Positions 12,301 through 23,708 of a DNA stretch of 64,000 nucleotides are shown one piece after another. The stretch is from Forficula auricularia (lineage: Eukaryota; Arthropoda; Insecta; Dermaptera; Forficulidae), in contig JALMQS010000099.1 of assembly GCA_024734495.1 (NCBI GenBank), forward strand, positions 103,296,320 to 103,360,319, given 5' to 3'. The position numbers were made by a program, and so were the translations under genes. The first letter of the stretch is position 1; every line of letters begins with the position of its first letter. The notes under the pieces are model-generated. The model was not told where the DNA came from and did no database searches. It worked only from the letters and a program-made list of their open reading frames with translations.

Positions 12301-12750
12301 CATATTTTGATCTACCCCTCTTTTTTGGGTTGTTTTAGGGGAAATTCTTTTAAACAAAAGTTGTTAGAAATCACATCCCCTAAAACATTGCTCATTATAA
12401 AATTTGCCGTAGAGTTAATAGTTTAGGAGTTATTTGATAATTTTCATTCGTGCGCCCCCCCAAACCCCCTTTTGGGGTCAAAATATCAAAACGTTATATA
12501 GCTAAATACGTAAGTAAGAAAACATCTGATACAAATATGAAATTTCATAATAATCCCTTCAGCCGTTTTTACGTGAATCGTGAGCAAATTTTCGCGGAAC
12601 CCACGGAAACATACAGACAGACAGGAATTTTGTTGAGGGTGTTTTTGTTCACAACTTTGCTTGAAACGTGTGCAACCAAAATTTGGCGTGATTTGGAGCA
12701 ATGTACAGACAAAACCTTAATTTTATATATATATATATATATATAGATAC
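12301..12750 (+). repeat. Continuation of the dispersed repeat with CAGACAGACAG and (TA)n tail
   Basis: Contains ACATACAGACAGACAGG at about 12609 and ends in a (TA)n run at about 12724-12745. The same CAGAC-type tract closes other copies of this family (16780-16815, 27430-27575). A tandem tail of this kind is typical of some retroposon 3' ends, but I cannot assign the family. Confidence 0.5.
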
Positions 12751-12989
12751 AATTTTCTTATACAAGTACAGAATGTATACTTTCTATTGCAGGGGTTGGT
12801 TCAAGTGTTTAGTTCTTTTGGGACATCATACTAGTTAAGTTTCTGCCATAAATAATTGTTAAGCAGCATGAGATCTTTGCAAATTTCACACATTATTTAA
12901 TAATAGTTGAATTAAATAATTGCAAAGTGAGTTTCAATATTTTTTTAATATTTTTTATAAAATATATGAAAATCTTTGATTTTATATAG

Positions 12990-13823
12990 AATAGAATAGA
13001 ATAGAATTTTATTGTTTTTTGTACAAGGTACACAAACAAGTACATCATTATTTTTACAGATCGTAACACCAATCACAATTCATTCTCACTCCAAAATCAC
13101 ACTTCTAATCGAATTAATGCCTCTTATAAAATTTAAGATCTTATATATAATGTTTGTATCATCAGTCTCCAAAATACACAATATTCCTCCTCTTGACACA
13201 TCCCCCAGAACTCGATCCCTACATTCTCTGTACATCGGACACTCGGTAAGCACGTGGAACAGGTCCTCCTCCACCCTCAGGTTGCAGAGCGTGCATTCTT
13301 CTTCTGTATTGAATTTCAACACACACACCCCCACACTGAGCACAAGTCTTCCGTTCCCAGCCACCCTCAGTTGACCCATCAGCCTCTTCGCAGCCCAACT
13401 GCACTTCGTCACCAGATAGGGACCTGGTGTCGAGGACGCCAGTCTCCTGTATACCTCACTGTAATTTGATCTCTCGATCCTCGCGACGTCTCTCCCTCGG
13501 CACAACTGGTTCCACTTTTCCAATACCATCGGCATCAATTCCCCTATGTTCTTCCTCTCCAGGAGTCGTTCCTCGCCTACCTCTGCAAGCATCTTCGCAA
13601 GTTGACTCAGCCAGCTCCATTCGTCGTTCCTTGAGTCCAATCGTCTCAGCCCATCTCGGCAGAGCCAAGGAATACGGTCCTCCCGCATGATTGAGACTTT
13701 ATCCCACCAGCCCAGCGCACGCTTCAAAATGAACAAACTCAGATGAGGTCTTCCCAACTCCACACGAACAATGTAATTGGGAGTAGTTCTCGGCCACCCC
13801 AGTAGTCTCTTGAAGAACTCCAT
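12990..13823 (-). pseudogene. Non-LTR retrotransposon, 3' end of ORF2 (5'-truncated)
   Basis: An open frame on the minus strand (13823 to 13086, 245 codons) encodes the region C-terminal to the RT of a LINE. It starts within the LLGWPRTTPNYIVRVELG segment and ends with a CX2C...HX4C knuckle (CTLCNLRVEEDLFHVLTECPMYRECRD) typical of LINE ORF2 tails. The 3' terminus (12990-13010) is a short (TTCTA)n repeat rather than poly(A). The RT and endonuclease are absent. It is inserted in TBC1D19 intron 1. Confidence 0.8.
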
Positions 13824-13843
13824 CTGTACCTTGATTTTATATA

Positions 13844-13905
13844 TTTCGGAGTATTAACCCATCCATCTTCAGGAAATATAAAGACAATACCCCGAAATAT
13901 ATCGA
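13844..13905 (-). repeat. Hairpin with hammerhead-like core
   Basis: Minus strand reads CTGAAGATGGA...CTCCGAAAT, flanked by arms ATATATTTCGG.. and ..CCGAAATATAT. Same motif class as at 10120, 17054, 56844 and 57691. Confidence 0.5.
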
Positions 13906-14332
13906 TTTAATATTTAAATAGATTTTATTTTATTTTTCTAAGACTCCCCCCTCCCCCACATCTGCATTTATTTAATTCAATGATTATTTTTTCTAAATGA
14001 GAAATCGTCCGGAAGAAACAATTCGTCAGAACAATTTTCATCTTTGTCAATAATGCAAGACGCCTCATTAGAAAGGTAACGGGAAACCACCGATGTGAAA
14101 AATTTTCCTAGGAAAATGATGGAGAGGATACTATCCATATAATCGCCGGCGATCGGAAACGAGTATGGCGCTTGAAGAAGAACTTCATTTAATTTATAAT
14201 TATCTATGGAGGGTGCCTCGTTGTGATTGCATCCCAGGCCAAATATACAAATAACTTTGTATTACGTGATTAATTGGGAGCCGTTCGAATAAAATTTAAA
14301 AATTCTTAAATTGTTAAAAATATTGGGGATTC

Positions 14333-15330
14333 TACGGTAACTATGCCGCTGCGATCTGATAATGGATTCTTATAGTACACACCAAAATAAGACGAAAAGG
14401 AAGAATACCATTTTTTGAGTTTTCGCTTAGTTTTCCAGATATCCAGTTTAAAAAATACTGTTTTTTGTATTTATTTCCTTTTTATTTTTTCAATTGTTTT
14501 TTTTTTATAGAAATCCACAGAAAACCGTACCCTACTAGCAAAATAGCTGTATAATTTTAGGTTATACAACTGTTATGTTTTATTGATGTTTTATAAGCGT
14601 TATGGAGCACTTATAAAACAGCAACAAAACATAAAAGTTATATAACCTAAAAAAATTATACAGCTACTTTGCTAGTTGGGTAGTATCACGGGTTCCGCGT
14701 GGCTCCGCTATCTGACGACGGATTCTTTTAGAACTAGACAAAATAAGTCGGAAAGTAAAAATTAAATTTTTAAACTACAAATTTGAACTGAAATTGAGTT
14801 CGTGATGTCTCAAATTGTCTCAAGTGAGCGACAGTGGGCGTTAGCAATTTTGACTTTTAGAACTTTTCTTAAGTTCTGTTCTATTCATCATCTTGGTTCA
14901 TTTAGATAAAAAAAGGGGTTCCGAACAAACTTCGAAAGGTTGCTAACGCCAACCTAATCGCCTAAAAACCAGACTGAAATGAAGATATACGATCCGAACC
15001 CAGCCGAACTGAATATATCTTAACCGAACCGGCAACAAATTTTACATTTTCGAATTTTTTTGGGCATTTACTAATTATTTTTTAATTAATATTCATTTTC
15101 TAAAAGAATCCGTCGTCAGTAGCGGGGCCACGTGATACTACGGTTTCCGTGGTTTCTATAAAAAAACATGAAAAATAAAATAAAATAAATAAAAAAACAA
15201 TATTTTTTTAAACTGGATATCTCGAAAACTAAGCGAAATCTCGAAAAATGGTATTCTTCATTTTCGTCTTATTTTTGGTGAGTACTATAAGAATCCATTG
15301 CCAGATCGCGGCGCCTCAGTTACCGTTGAA
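14333..15330. mobile_element. Long-TIR DNA element (non-autonomous)
   Basis: The left end (about 14333-14528 continued at 14683-14740) and right end (about 15098-15330) are inverted copies of one another, roughly 250 bp per arm, sharing ATTCTTATAGTAC, CCAGTTTAAAAAA and GACGACGGATTC. The middle (14740-15098) is unique, with no transposase. A small palindrome is inserted in the left arm at 14529-14680. The element lies in TBC1D19 intron 1. Confidence 0.8.
14529..14680. mobile_element. 152-bp palindromic MITE with TA target duplication
   Basis: The termini CCCTACTAGCAAAATAGCTG and its complement (ending CTAGTTGGG) are flanked by TA at 14527-14528 and 14681-14682. The intact opposite TIR of the host element (near 15140) reads through without it, giving an empty site with a single TA. 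This fits a Tc1/mariner-type MITE. Confidence 0.85.
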
Positions 15331-15419
15331 TTGCCAAAATATTAATATAAGGAATTTTGGACATTGGTTACTGATTTTAATTTGTAGAAAAAAATCATTA
15401 GTTTTTTTTTTCAAAAATC

Positions 15420-15423
15420 AATG

Positions 15424-15458
<35 letters not shown>

Positions 15459-15515
15459 CAATCGAATAGAGAACCTCCTCCTTTTTTTGAAGTCGGTTAA
15501 TAAAAAATTAATATG
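15420..15515 (-). repeat. Short poly(A)-headed retroposon-like fragment
   Basis: A run of over 30 A precedes TTCAATCGAATAGAGAACC and CTCCTTTTTTTGAAGTCGG. A near-identical 55-bp piece is inserted in the right arm of the large inverted duplication at about 59248-59302. It lies just upstream of a TBC1D19 exon. Confidence 0.55.
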
Positions 15516-15590
15516 TATTTGGTTATTTATGTCATGTTCAATATTTACAAACAAATTTGTTGATAAAAGCGTATGGCTTGTTTTGTTTAG

Positions 15591-16006
15591 AGGGTAGCGT
15601 GTCGTCGTGAAGTGGAACCGGGGGTGAATTTCCGAAGGAGTCTTGCAATGGCCCTCAACGAGGCTGGCCTGGAGACCGAACTCCGTAACACTGTCTTCCA
15701 CTGGGTGCGATCCCATTACAATAACGACGCCCAGGCAATGCACAATAAAGAGCCACTCGCCTATTTACGCAAGGCACAGACTAATTGGGAAAAACGTATC
15801 CACAAGTCACTCAACTCGATGTCAGCGGAATTGGCAGTGCCGTTGGCGCGGCCAAGACTTCAGGCGGATGCCCAGGAAATCGCCGACAAATGGAACGAGC
15901 TAAGCAACTATGACATCGATCTCAGCCCCTATAGGCCTGTTTACGCACCTAAGGACTTTCTTGATGTTCTTCTCTGGATTCGAAGCCCTAACTACAGAGG
16001 AATAGA
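15591..16006 (+). CDS. TBC1D19: TBC1D19 homologue, exon 2
   Basis: The acceptor TTTGTTTAG at 15582-15590 and donor GTATTT at 16007 bound a 416-bp exon, open in the exon-1 frame. Hallmarks shared with the human protein, in order: EPLAYLRKAQTNWEKRI, KSLNSMSAELAVPLAR, ADKWNELSNYDIDLSPYRP, VYAPKDFLDVLLWIRSPNY. This N-terminal region precedes the TBC domain. The exon ends with two bases of a codon that the next exon completes. It is the best-conserved part of the gene in this window and shows no frame break. Confidence 0.95.
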
Positions 16007-16149
16007 GTATTTATTATTTATTTATTATTATTCTAGGCTATCGATTATTAAACTGTTACATTTTATATTTTCATTATGAATAAGCTGAGTCTGTTCTGGT
16101 GTCCACTTGACTTTACCATACAACCTGGCCCCTTACTTATATTTAATAT

Positions 16150-16990
16150 TTAATAAAATTATTTATAATCATGTAGGGGAGGGGGTTAGTTTTTCTATTT
16201 TTAGACTCCTGGGGGCCCACTGATCATGTATACAAAATTTGGTTGAGTTTGGTACAAGAGCCTATATTTTCATTTTTTGCCCCCCCCCCCCCCCATTTTA
16301 GTCGGTTAGATTGTGCATTTTTAGACTTCTGTGGTCTCCACTGATTATGTATACAAAATTTGGTTGAGTTTAGGTTCTAGACTTTCATTTTTTGACACTC
16401 CTCCCCATTTTGGGCGGTTAGTTGTTGCATTTTTAGACTTCTCGGGTCCCACTGATTATGTATACAAAATTTGGTTGAGTTTTGTAAATGGCCAATATTT
16501 TTTGACCCCCCCCCCCCCCACTTGATTTGGGCGGTTAGTTTTTCCATTTTTAGACTTCTTGGATCCCACTGATTATGTATTCAAAATTTGGTTGAGTTTG
16601 CTCAAATGGCCTAGATTTTTAATTTTTAACCCCCCTCTACCCCCACCCCTTAATTTTTAGGTCGATATGCACCAAAATCTAATCAGCTCTGAATCTCAAT
16701 GGATCAAAACTACATGTGAAATTTGGTTTCGATATTCATACTAGTTTTTGAGCTAGCTCGTCCACAAAAATTTGGTAACGCACAGACTAACAGACAGACT
16801 AACTAACAGACATTTTAACAAAACAATTAATTATTATCTCGAAAAATATAATTTTTTCGATATTCACTTATTAGGGCTTTTTGTAGAGCTAAAATGCCAT
16901 GGTTTTGATCAATTTTTTTAATCAAAATAGTTTCAGCCGTTTTTGAGATATTTCGAAAAAAAAACACTTTTTTCATGCACGATTACAATA
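16150..16990 (+). repeat. Dispersed repeat with four ~115-bp minisatellite units
   Basis: The unit contains CCACTGATTATGTATACAAA followed by ATTTGGTTGAGTTT; units start near 16219, 16337, 16450 and 16567 and are separated by C tracts. They are followed by GCTAGCTCGTCCACAAAAAT, a CAGACTAAC tract and TTTCAGCCGTTTTTGAGATA. It is another copy of the 11760/26870/28040/34880 family, in a TBC1D19 intron. Confidence 0.75.
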
Positions 16991-17053
16991 CTTGACCATA
17001 CCCTGTAAAACTCACTTTCACACATCAATTCCTGTGAATTAATCTGTAATAGA

Positions 17054-17088
17054 CTGATGAAGAGGGTAAAGCCCTCGAAACTATAGTC
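17054..17088 (+). ncRNA. Possible hammerhead ribozyme motif
   Basis: CTGATGA at 17054-17060 is followed by A, a GAGGG/CCCTC stem with loop TAAAG, then GAAA and ACTATAGTC. This resembles the conserved hammerhead core (CUGANGA, stem II, GAAA, very short stem III, NUH cleavage site). One extra base between CTGATGA and stem II, and a weak stem I, argue for caution. It may instead be a conserved repeat hairpin. Confidence 0.35.
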
Positions 17089-17369
17089 TCGTTATAAATA
17101 AATTTAAAAATGTATTATTCCAGCAGAAGTCACATTATTTTATTGTCTCCTTTAATTTATAAAAAATTCTGCTACTCTCGGCAAAAGAAACTTTCAATTT
17201 AATGAAAAATATGAGTATAATTATCATGTAATGGTTAGGGGTCCGGAAAAAAACACATAATATTAAATAGGTCCTCGAAATCATGTTTAAGGAAGTGCCG
17301 TTCTAGGAATCTACTTTTTTTTTATTTATAGTGAGGGATAATGGACAACACCCCGTTCTGGTATTGTGC

Positions 17370-17575
17370 GACTGTGAATATTGAAAACTATGGGCGGGCC
17401 GGATATAACATAAAATACGGAAATTATATTAATGATAGGCTATTATATGACATTAATATTTAATATAGTGAATATTTGTGAATTAATTCTGTAGAAGTTG
17501 AGGGCCGGATGGAAAAGTTTCTGGGGCCGGATTTGGCCCGTGGGCCGAAGTTTGGAAAATCCTGTTATAGACGAT
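17370..17575 (-). mobile_element. hAT-type end fragment
   Basis: GGGCCGGATTTGGCCCGTGG followed by GCCGAAGTTTGGAAAATCCTG near 17518-17570 is the reverse complement of a common hAT terminal sequence. The opposite end is not convincing. Confidence 0.4.
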
Positions 17576-17751
17576 CAAAAATCTAATTCAACGGCATTTC
17601 ACAGTAACGTAGGATCGGCATAATTTCAATTTTTTCAAATTTTATGTATTCATTTAATTAATAAACATATGTTTATCAAACAGAGGACAACTTCATTTTA
17701 TTTCTCTTAAAAATTAAGAAAAATCAAATTAATTAATTGTAATATTTCTAA

Positions 17752-18580
17752 TTTTTTTTTATGATAATGATGAGTGAAGGAGTTACACCAAAAAGGTGCA
17801 ACCCCTAAAGGCCTGGGTTGGCCCCTCCATCGTGAAAAGATGAAAGAATTTTATGGGTTGGGCGGGGGTCGAAGGTATCTGTGGATATGGGTCTTAAATA
17901 GCTGAAGGTTATAAGTAGCGGGAAAGATGGTGGCAGGGAGCGAGTTCCAGTCTCTGGAGGTCATAGGGACAAAAGAGTTGGCGAAAGCGCTTGTTCGACT
18001 TTTTAACCAATTTGACAGCGAAGGGGTGCTGAGCGTTTGAAAACCGCGTGTTTCTCGCAAAGGGGGCATTAGGGGGATAATTGATTTCAGCTCGACTGAA
18101 CAGACACCGTGATAGTATCTGTAGTACAGGGAAAGGGCAGAAACGGTTCTTCGATGAGCCAGGGAGTCGAGTGAGTTGGTTAGAGCCGGGTCTCCTATTA
18201 GTTTAATTGCTCGATTCTGAATTGCATCCAGTGTAGTAAGAGAATGCTTGGAGGCTCCCCTCCACAGATGAGAGTCATATTCGAGACAGGGACGAATTTG
18301 AGCCTTATACACTATAAGAAGTTGACTGGGAGTATAATAGCGTCTAGACCTAAATAGGAGATCAAGCTTCGCGCGCTGCAGCTTTAGCAGTGGTTGAGAT
18401 ATGGTCATTCCATGAAAGGTCAGACCCTTGAAATTTTATCCCTGAATTCTAGTGAGTTTGAGTCGAATGATATGTTTGGGAGGTTTCGTTGACGCGCCTA
18501 GAAATAAGGTAACACTGAGTTTTCCCTGCAATGAAGTTAACTAAGTTTTGGGATCCCCCAATTAACTTTGACGAGGGGAT
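17752..18580 (-). pseudogene. 5'-truncated Jockey-like LINE (3' end)
   Basis: The minus-strand frame 18408-17851 encodes the ORF2 C-terminal part (KAQIRPCLEYDSHLWRGASK, LAHRRTVSALSLYYRYYHG, FVPMTSRDWNSLP) and matches the end of the LINE at 30083-33873. The 3' tail is the T run at 17752-17760 on the plus strand. Homology continues upstream to about 18580, where the copy is truncated. It sits in TBC1D19 intron 2. Confidence 0.88.
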
Positions 18581-18672
18581 TTGAACATTCTACGATTATG
18601 AATTTAAATGATTTTTTAAAACATATCATCAGAACAAATGTAAATCCTATATTTACTTATTTATGTTTGCAG

Positions 18673-18733
18673 TGGGGAAGCGAGTTGGGATTTCACACGA
18701 CTACCCTTAAAAGTTCGATTTTTGACAGAATTG
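18673..18733 (+). CDS. TBC1D19: TBC1D19 homologue, exon 3
   Basis: A 61-bp exon between TTTGCAG (18666-18672) and a GTAAGTG donor (18734). Its first base completes the codon begun in exon 2; the remaining 20 codons read GEASWDFTRLPLKVRFLTEL, matching the human ...VPLKVKDIPEL region. The phase fits both neighbours. Confidence 0.85.
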
Positions 18734-18805
18734 GTAAGTGACTTTAGAGAATTGTATTTGTGAATAGAATTTTCTACTAACTGTCTATTTATTTATTTTT
18801 ATTAG

Positions 18806-18927
18806 AAACAAGATTTGTTCGAGTTGTCCCATGGTGAACCTCTTTTTAGGAGTTGGGGAATCGATGCCAGCAATACACCAGGGGCATTCCTCCCTCGAGG
18901 CAGAAAGGACTCTTTTAGCTGAAAAAG
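18806..18927 (+). CDS. TBC1D19: TBC1D19 homologue, exon 4, with frame break
   Basis: The acceptor TTTTTATTAG precedes 18806; the donor is GTATAT at 18928. The expected frame opens KQDLFELSHGEPLFRSWGID then runs to a TGA in the exon. The family-like end, EAERTLLAEK, is in another frame (+1 relative to the start), so one base appears to be extra around 18880-18897. This is either a frameshift in the gene or a sequence error. The last base begins a codon completed by exon 5. Confidence 0.75.
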
Positions 18928-19079
18928 GTATATTTCGAAATTAATCAAATGTTTTTTAGCTAGGCTCTAATGAAGAAAGATAATATTTAATCAAAATAAA
19001 TATAAATAGCTATGAGATGAAATAGAATTGAATCCAGGAATTAACAATTGATAAAATGCTTTATAAAGATAAATCAAAG

Positions 19080-19316
19080 AGTTTGTCCTCCGCTTGATGC
19101 AAATACTCATATACATATATTTAACGCGTATAAATATTTATATAACTATACATATCATTTATTTGTTCGATCTAACAATGTATATTTACATCAAGTATAA
19201 CATATGTATATACATTTATACATACATATAATTTATTTCTATGAAGTAACAAATAAATTATATTATAGGTATAAAATATATATATTTTATAACCGTTATA
19301 TATATATATATATATA
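19080..19316. other. AT-rich stretch with (TA)n run before Gypsy LTR
   Basis: Low-complexity ATATAC/TA repeats; the TA run at 19296-19316 abuts the 5' LTR. Nothing else is recognised. Confidence 0.5.
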
Positions 19317-19317
19317 G

Positions 19318-19677
19318 ATATCTTCATATTAACCGCGTAAAACTTTAGGCCTATCAAGTTGGTCCCACTGCTTTCCATGTCAAATATAAAATCTGATTAA
19401 AAAAGGTTAAGAGCTGACGGCTTGAAAACTAGTTTTAATATTAAAGTGTAAAATTTGTTTTAAAATATAAAAAGATTGAATACCAGAAAACAAACTATAA
19501 AAACCAATTTGTTTTTAGGTAATTATATTATGTTTGTTTTTTATTATATTAAATATAATCTCTGTATATAGAAAACTAATATCAAAGATGTAAATAATTT
19601 TTAAAATAAATAATTTGTTTTTAGGAATACATTGGCTTATAGTCATTTATGATTCAACCCGAATTAACTACATTATA
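19318..19677 (+). repeat. Gypsy 5' LTR
   Basis: Matches 23715-24077 with scattered substitutions (shared CTTTAGGCCTATCAAGTTGG and TTGGCTTATAGTCATTTATG). The 5' border is eroded in the TA run. Confidence 0.88.
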
Positions 19678-19712
19678 AATTGGTTTTTTCTCGACGGTAA
19701 GAAGATAGAAAA

Positions 19713-20800
19713 ATGAATGTGAAAATTCGCGTTGAATGTGAAGAAAGAAAAGGCAAGATAACCACACTTTTAAAATCCATCCAGATAATAGGAGAAAATG
19801 CACATGTATTTCCAGAAGAAGATCAAGGTCAGGCAAGCCATGAACAATTATTTTCCATGAATATTATTAAAAATGCCTGCAAAAATTTAAAGAAAAAAGG
19901 GCAATTTAGAAATATTAAGGTTTCATTACCCAGTGAGATAGCATCGTTATATATGGACATAGAAGGAAATATGGTTTTCAAAGATAAATATTTGGATGAA
20001 TTAGAATCATGTGATGATACATTAAAAGAAAATTCTCTAGTAAAACGCATTGAAGAATTAGAGATTCAAATTTCAAAAGAAAAAGAAATAAATTTAAATG
20101 AAATAAATAATAAATTTCTAATAAATAAATTTAATGGAAAACAGGAAGCCGAAGTTTGGATGAATAATTTTGAAAACGAATGCAATAGATTCAATATATC
20201 AAAAGATACTACAAAAAATAGAAGCTTTAAAAATGTTTTTACAAGGAAATCCTAGTGAATGGTACAATGCAAATTTGATTAAAATACCGTTATCTGAATG
20301 GGAAATTTGGAAAGAATCGTTTTTATTAACATATAAAAAAAGAATTGGTCATCTATCCGAACAGCATTCAATTACACATACGTATTCGGTTCCCTAATTG
20401 ATTTTGTCATAAAAAAGAAAATTTACTACTGGAAGCAGATAGAAATATGCAAGAACTATTTAGGATATATCAAATAGTTTATAGTTTGCCAATAGAAATC
20501 CAAGATAAACTAGAGAGGGAGAAAATTGAAAATTTTAATGATTTAATGAGAGAGTTAAAGAAATTTAATGATTCTTATACTATAAAAAAAATGTACCATC
20601 ACAGGAAGAAGAAAATAAAATAAAAGATTTTAAAAAGAATCAATATAATAACAAATCCCAAGGAATTTCAGAAAGACAAAAGAAACCATGCCAAATCTGT
20701 GAAACATTTGGATACAAAAACCGCTTTCATCCAATAGAAATTTGCAGAAATAGAAATAGAAAAGAAATAAACCTAAATATTCAAGAAACGGAGGATTCAG
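19713..20800 (+). pseudogene. Gypsy gag remnant
   Basis: ATG at 19713 opens 180 codons (MNVKIRVECEERKG...). The coding sense then shifts frame near 20215 into FLQGNPSEWYNANLIK (to 20397) and shifts again; a capsid-like WMNNFENECNRF segment is visible. A knuckle-like CQICETFGYKNRFHPIEIC lies near 20692-20750. At least two breaks make it inactive. Confidence 0.75.
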
Positions 20801-20803
20801 ATA

Positions 20804-21248
20804 ATGAAGAAGATAAAAAAACTTGAATACACACCACTAATTCGTTTAAAAGTTACCCTTGATAAAGATAAAGAAATCGAAGGAATCTATGACAGTGGCT
20901 CAAATGTAACACTTATTAACTCAAATATAGTGCAAAACATTAGAGACGGAATAATAAAGGGTAACAAACAAAAATTCAAGACGATTAGTGGTGTGCAAAA
21001 AAGTCATAGTAAAATAAATATACTAATGAAGATTCACAATATAGAAAAAGAAAATTCCCAATACCCCAAAACAGAAAGAATGTAAGACAGTTTCTTGGGA
21101 AAAAATAAATTTCTATTATAAATACATTCCAAATAGTATAAAATTACTGGAACCCCAGCACAGTCTTTTAAGAAAAAATACACCTTTTAAATAGACGAAC
21201 GAAACTGACAAAACGTTTCAAGATATAAAGGAATACTTGTGCAAGAGT
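20804..21248 (+). pseudogene. Gypsy protease and RT-thumb remnant
   Basis: The aspartic protease active-site motif YDSGSNVTLI is in an open frame (20804-21085). Almost directly after it, in other frames, comes VRQFLGKNKF...LLRKNTPFK and an FQDIKEYL-like piece, which in this family belongs to the RT thumb/connection. The whole RT fingers-palm block with its YxDD motif is therefore absent. Confidence 0.75.
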
Positions 21249-22083
21249 CCAATTTTTTTTTTTTTTTTTTTTTTTAATGCAATCGAACGCAAGAAGAAGT
21301 GTACCAGTAAAGATGCAGACCCTATGGATCTCGAAAGACCCTTGCATTACCGAAGAGAAGGGAAAGTTGATTAAGTGAGAGGGTGTAGACGTAGGTGTCT
21401 ATGCACTCGGGTTTTGAAAGGTTTGAAGATTATAAGTGCTGGGAAAGATGGAGGCTGGGAGAGAGTTCCAGTTCCTTGAAGTCATGGGGATATATGAATT
21501 GGCGAATGAAGTGGTCCGGCACTTTTCTAATTTGACCGCGAAAGAGTGTTGGGAGTCGGCAAAACGCGTGCTACGTGCAAAGCATGCTTTGGGGGAAATT
21601 ATTGATTTTATCTCATCAGAGCACCTGCCGTGATAGTATCTATAGAAAAGGGAAAGGGCAGAGACGTTTCTTCGATGAGCCAGCGAGTCGAGGGAGTCGG
21701 TGAGGGTAGAATCGTCAATTAGCCTGACGGCTCGTTTCTGAATTGCATCAAGGCGTAGCAAGAGAATATTTTGAGGCTCTCTCCACAGATGAGAGCCGTA
21801 TTCGAGACAGGGGCGGATTTGGGCCTTGTAGATGGTGAGAAGTTGTGGGGGTTTGTAAAATCGCTTGGACCTGAATAAGAAGCCAATCTTCCTTGCTGCA
21901 GATTTCGCCACAGCAGAGGAGATGTGCTCATTCCAAGACAGGTCAGATGCGACAGAGACGCCCAACATGGATGAGGCTGTCGGGCACATTTTCAGGAATG
22001 TATTCGAATCGAAGTGAATATCAGGGAAATCTTTATTTTCGCAGCCTAGAAACTGGAGCAACATTGAGTCTTGTTTGAATTAA
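21249..22083 (-). mobile_element. Jockey-like LINE insertion, 5'-truncated
   Basis: The 3' poly(A) appears as a T run at 21249-21275. The minus-strand frame 22064-21399 carries the ORF2 tail (LGVSVASDLSWNEHISS, AQIRPCLEYGSHLWRE, IPMTSRNWNSLPASIFP). It is a diverged subfamily of the 30083-33873 LINE. It splits the Gypsy pol between the RT thumb and RNase H, so it is younger than the Gypsy copy. Confidence 0.9.
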
Positions 22084-22111
22084 ATTTTATCGATTTTCGA
22101 CCCAAATCGCC

Positions 22112-23691
22112 AAACGTTTCTATTCACAGACGCAAGTGGAATTGGTATAGGGGCGATTCTTAAACAAATTCAAGAAAATGGGGAAATGCACCCAGTTGCA
22201 TATTTTTCAAAGAAATTAACTCCGACACAAAAAAAGAGAAAAGCTATTTACCTGGAATGCTTAGCAATAAAGGAAGCTATACAATATTGGCAACACTGGC
22301 TAATAGGTCACAAATTTATAGCTGTTTCGGATCATAAACCTTTGGAAAATCTAAAAGTCAAATCAAGAACAGACGAAGAATTAGGTGACTTAGTGTATTA
22401 CTTATCACAATATGATTTTACCATACGATACTCCCCTGGAAAAACGAACCAAGAAGCAGATGCTCTCTCAAGAAACCCAGTTCTCGAATGTTTTGAAAAT
22501 ACCGATGAGGTTCTTCAGATAGTAAATCTAGTATCAGTAGAAGACCTCTACCAAGATCAAAATGAAAATGAGGAAAATATCTCAAATGAAAAAAATACAA
22601 TAAAAAAAGGAAACCTTATATATAAAAAACTGAGAAAACAAGAAAGAATTTTTATCTCAAAAGATTATGGAATCTCACTCATTAGAAAAATTCATTTAAA
22701 GTATGGTCATATTGGAGTAGGTCACATAGCTGCAAAAATACGTCCTTTCTATTATTTCAAACAAATGGATAAACTGATAAGGCAATTTTGTAAAACATGC
22801 GATATTTGCAAAAGAAATAAATCGCGAAGATGCCGAGAATTTGGTCCATTATCTCAATTAGGACCTGCAACTGAACCATATGAGATAATGTCATTAGATA
22901 CGATTGGGGGATTCGCAAATAACCGCTCTCCAAAGAGATATTTGCATCTCTTAGCAGATCATTTCAGTCGATATGCCTTTGTAAACCCATCTTCTGGACA
23001 AACAGCTAAAGATTTAATAAAATTATTAAAACCAATAGTACAGAATCACAAAATAAAAATTCTATTAGCGGACCAATATCCTAGTATAAATTCAAAAGAA
23101 TTTAAAAATTTCTTACACCAGAATAATATTACAATAATTTTTACTGCTACCGATTGCCCGTTCTCCAATGGTTTGAATGAACGATTAAATCAAACATTGG
23201 TGAACCGAATCAGATGCAAAATACAAGAAGACGGGAAACGATCTTGGTCAACAATTGCAAGGGAAAGCACAGAAGAATATAACCATACTACTCATAGTGT
23301 CACTAAATTTTCCCCAGCATATCTAATGTTTGGCAGAGATCTATCTACGTTACCTACAGAACTCCAAGAGACAAGAAACTTGACAGAAGACCGAACACAG
23401 GCTTTTATAAACTCAAATAAATACCACAACATGAACAAATTAAGAATAGATAAAAGAAGAAAAGAATATACATTCAATACAAATGATTTAGTATATGTAG
23501 AGAATGGAAATAAACTCAATAGAAATAAATTAGAACCAATTAGATCAGGACCATATAAAATAATTCGTAAGGTTTCTAACTCAATATATGAAGTGGATAC
23601 GGGACGAAGACGGTCAGAATCAAAATTTTATCACACAAATAAACTTCTACCATTTTACAAGGATGCACCAGGAATCAATTCTTCGAATTGA
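22112..23691 (+). CDS. Gypsy pol: RNase H and integrase
   Basis: A continuous frame from about 22112 to TGA at 23691. RNase H begins FTDASGIGIGAILKQ (catalytic Asp) with HPVAYFSKKL, SDHKPLENL and DALSRNPVLE. Integrase follows: an HHCC finger (H...H...CKTCDICKRNK), then a DDE-type core with LDTIGGF, LADQYPSIN and SNGLNERLNQTL. The C-terminal segment has DLVYVENGNKLNRNKLEPIRSGPYK. This half is intact, but the element lacks RT. Confidence 0.9.
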
Positions 23692-23708
23692 TTTTCGAAG
23701 GAGGGAGA

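Noticed and set aside
13012..13690. Plus-strand ORFs in the 13 kb region
   Set aside because: Antisense shadows of the minus-strand LINE ORF2 fragment.
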